From positions 1 through 32,658 of the forward strand of contig JAVBTA010000048.1 in NCBI GenBank assembly GCA_031556375.1: 32,658 nucleotides of DNA. Direction: 5' to 3'. A program made the translations under genes and the position numbers. Below the pieces are notes generated by a model. That model was not told where the DNA came from, ran no database searches, and worked only from the letters and a program-made list of their open reading frames with translations. Position 1 is the first letter of the stretch. Every line of letters begins with the position of its first letter. Of the stretch, positions 30,999 through 32,658 are shown piece after piece. Origin of the DNA: BNXB01 sp031556375 (GTDB lineage Bacteria > Bacteroidota > Bacteroidia > Bacteroidales > Azobacteroidaceae).

Positions 30999-32609
30999 AT
31001 GAAACCATTATTTTCTTTTGCGGTATTCGCAACACTTTTCTTTATTTCGTGTAATAACAATGAATCAAAAGTTCAAACAGAACTTTTAAGAGCAGATCGA
31101 CTTATGGATGAATTTCCGGATAGTTCCCTCCTTCTGTTGGAACAGATTTATTTTCCAGAATCACTGCCATCTCGTGATTATGCCCGTTATTGTTTGTTGA
31201 TGACTCAGGCCAGAGACAAGAATTATCTGTCCTTAGCCGGAGATTCCCTTATTGACAAAGCTGTTGCTTTCTATGAGACATCAGAGGATAGCCTGAGTAT
31301 GTCTCTGTCTTATTTTTATCTTAGTCGCAGAGATTTTCAGGATCAGAACCTTGAAAAATCGATGGTAGCTTGTTTGAAGTCTTTGGATTGTACCGGTTCC
31401 TCGGCTCCACGATCTTTGTTGGGTTTGATCAATAGTCATTTAGGGGTTTTGCATCTGGAGGAGCGGAATTTTGATCAAGCTCTAAGCTTTTTTCGTCGTT
31501 CATACTTACATTATAGTAAGGATCTGAATTTAGAGAGAGAAATTTTTAGTTTGAGAGAGATGGGCAAAGTTTTTATGCTCTCAAACAAGATGGATAGCTC
31601 GTTTTTTTATTACAAACATGCGGAGGAATTATCGGATAAAACCGGGAATATTCGTCTGAAATCGATGTTGTTGAATGATTTGGCTGTTTTGTATCAGCTT
31701 TTTGGAGAAAACGACCGGGCCAGAGAATATTTATTTCATTCTCTTGAGATTGAAGACGATTCTGTGCGTTTAGGGAAACGGTATTTTACACTGGCCGAAT
31801 TGTATCTGGCCGAAAGTAAGCCGGATTCAGCCTGGATCTATTTTAATACAAGTCAACGATTGGACAATATTTATACGTTATCAGCCGTGTTGAATGCGAA
31901 ATATGAATGGGCTAAAAGAACAGGTTGTTATATAGAGGCTTTGAATTATTCGGATAAATTGCGCGAGGTGAAAGATTCGATAGCTTTAATAGTTCAAAAT
32001 ATGGAGGTTTCGGAAGAGGAGCAGAAATATCATTATGAAAAACTGAAAAATGAGCATATTTCTAAAGAACTAAAACACGAAACGACAATGAAGAGGTTTT
32101 TTCTCTCGTTATTCTGCATAGTAGTATTACTGATTCTGGTAATTATTGCATATTGCTACATGTCGAAATATAAAAATGAAAAAATCAGGGAGCAAAAAGA
32201 AGAGATGGACAGGATGACGCAAAAAGAACAGGAAGTAAAGAATATCATTTTTACTAAGACGGAAATCGCTAAAAAGGTGAAGTCTATTTCCCTCGCCAAC
32301 CCGGACCCTAAAAAACTACTTGATACGAAAGATAAATTGATAACCAGCCAGGAGTGGAATGAATTGATACTCATAATTAATGATACCCATAATGATTTTA
32401 CTAACAGACTAAAAAAGAAATATCCGAAAATGAAAAAAGATGATATTCGTTTGTGCTGTTTGATAAAATTAGAACGGAGTATTTCAGATATTTCATTGTT
32501 CTTAAATATTAATCCGGGATCTGTTAGTACGAAGAAAACCAGACTAAAATTAAGCAAGATGAAGTTGGATAAAACTGTAGATTTTGACCGGTTTATTGTT
32601 GATTTTTGA
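30999..32609 (+). CDS. TPR protein with internal membrane helix and C-terminal HTH-like region
   Basis: This 536-residue protein starts with a lipoprotein-like signal, MKPLFSFAVFATLFFISC, with Cys18 in the lipobox. Residues about 25-330 are helical TPR-type repeats (for example NSHLGVLHLEERNFDQALSF and LLNDLAVLYQLFGENDRARE). A clear membrane helix spans about 367-388, followed by a charged coiled coil (about 390-430). The last 60 residues (KYPKMKKDDIRLCCLIKLER, then ISDISLFLNINPGSVSTKKT) resemble the LuxR-type helix-turn-helix tail seen in Bacteroidales TPR regulators. The layout suggests a sensor domain outside, one membrane pass and a DNA-binding tail inside, but the lipobox is hard to fit with this. 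No partner genes are visible before the window ends. Confidence 0.85.
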   Translation: MKPLFSFAVFATLFFISCNNNESKVQTELLRADRLMDEFPDSSLLLLEQIYFPESLPSRDYARYCLLMTQARDKNYLSLAGDSLIDKAVAFYETSEDSLSMSLSYFYLSRRDFQDQNLEKSMVACLKSLDCTGSSAPRSLLGLINSHLGVLHLEERNFDQALSFFRRSYLHYSKDLNLEREIFSLREMGKVFMLSNKMDSSFFYYKHAEELSDKTGNIRLKSMLLNDLAVLYQLFGENDRAREYLFHSLEIEDDSVRLGKRYFTLAELYLAESKPDSAWIYFNTSQRLDNIYTLSAVLNAKYEWAKRTGCYIEALNYSDKLREVKDSIALIVQNMEVSEEEQKYHYEKLKNEHISKELKHETTMKRFFLSLFCIVVLLILVIIAYCYMSKYKNEKIREQKEEMDRMTQKEQEVKNIIFTKTEIAKKVKSISLANPDPKKLLDTKDKLITSQEWNELILIINDTHNDFTNRLKKKYPKMKKDDIRLCCLIKLERSISDISLFLNINPGSVSTKKTRLKLSKMKLDKTVDFDRFIVDF

Positions 32610-32658
32610 TGTTAAAAAAAACTGTACATGAGTTGACATGCTTTTGATTTCTTAATCT

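Overview
The window comes from a chromosome of the phylum Bacteroidota, most likely order Bacteroidales. The evidence is a SusC/SusD outer-membrane pair, many promoters with the Bacteroides-type -7 element TAnnTTTG (several with a TTTG or TTG about 19 bases upstream), weak or absent Shine-Dalgarno sequences, AT-rich intergenic DNA, an LptE-TPR-SecG gene order, and the Bacteroidales habit of pairing NapH-like and NapG-like iron-sulphur modules with a DUF362 protein. I cannot name a genus from sequence alone. Nothing looks like a phage, insertion sequence, integron, CRISPR array, tRNA or rRNA. No gene-free stretch is longer than 300 bases.

Layout. (1) 1-1488, minus strand: ispE (3' end cut by the window edge), preceded in transcription by an EamA-type metabolite exporter. 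(2) 1608-4676, plus: cytoplasmic type I asparaginase, then a carboxyltransferase of the oxaloacetate decarboxylase/pyruvate carboxylase family whose C-terminal biotinyl-like domain has lost the biotin-accepting lysine, closed by a clear terminator. (3) 4766-7573, minus: a 6-bladed beta-propeller lipoprotein and a secreted MORN-type repeat protein. (4) 7737-10253, plus: a Tat-type DUF362 protein and a membrane protein that joins NapH-like and NapG-like iron-sulphur modules. (5) 10326-12954, plus: an SDR oxidoreductase and a membrane-anchored MutS-family ATPase, ending in a bidirectional terminator. (6) 13013-18495, minus: a tiny Pro/Ala/Thr/Glu-rich lipoprotein with its own promoter and a palindrome, then SusD and SusC. 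(7) 18772-20448, minus: a long-chain acyl-CoA synthetase, divergent from (8) 20542-25086, plus: mtaB, a LpxL-like acyltransferase without an ATG start, a family 2 glycosyltransferase and a CNNM/CorC-type membrane protein, the last three joined by ATGA overlaps. (9) 25144-28093, plus: a sigma-54 activator without a receiver domain, lptE, a TPR protein and secG. (10) 28262-30850: clpB, ending in a 21-bp terminator hairpin. (11) 30999-32609: a TPR protein with one internal membrane helix and a C-terminal helix-turn-helix-like region.

Most of the window is envelope biology (lipid A acylation, LPS export, protein translocation, TonB-dependent import, lipoproteins) mixed with housekeeping genes. 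The observations most worth following are the carboxyltransferase without a biotin lysine, the four-helix membrane MutS ATPase cotranscribed with an SDR enzyme, the NapH-NapG fusion with an internal Tat-like segment, the palindrome and inverted repeats around the small-lipoprotein promoter, 11-bp-spaced direct repeats upstream of the beta-propeller gene, and the non-ATG start of the acyltransferase inside a 7-bp tandem repeat. I see no multi-gene system that I would confidently call undescribed.
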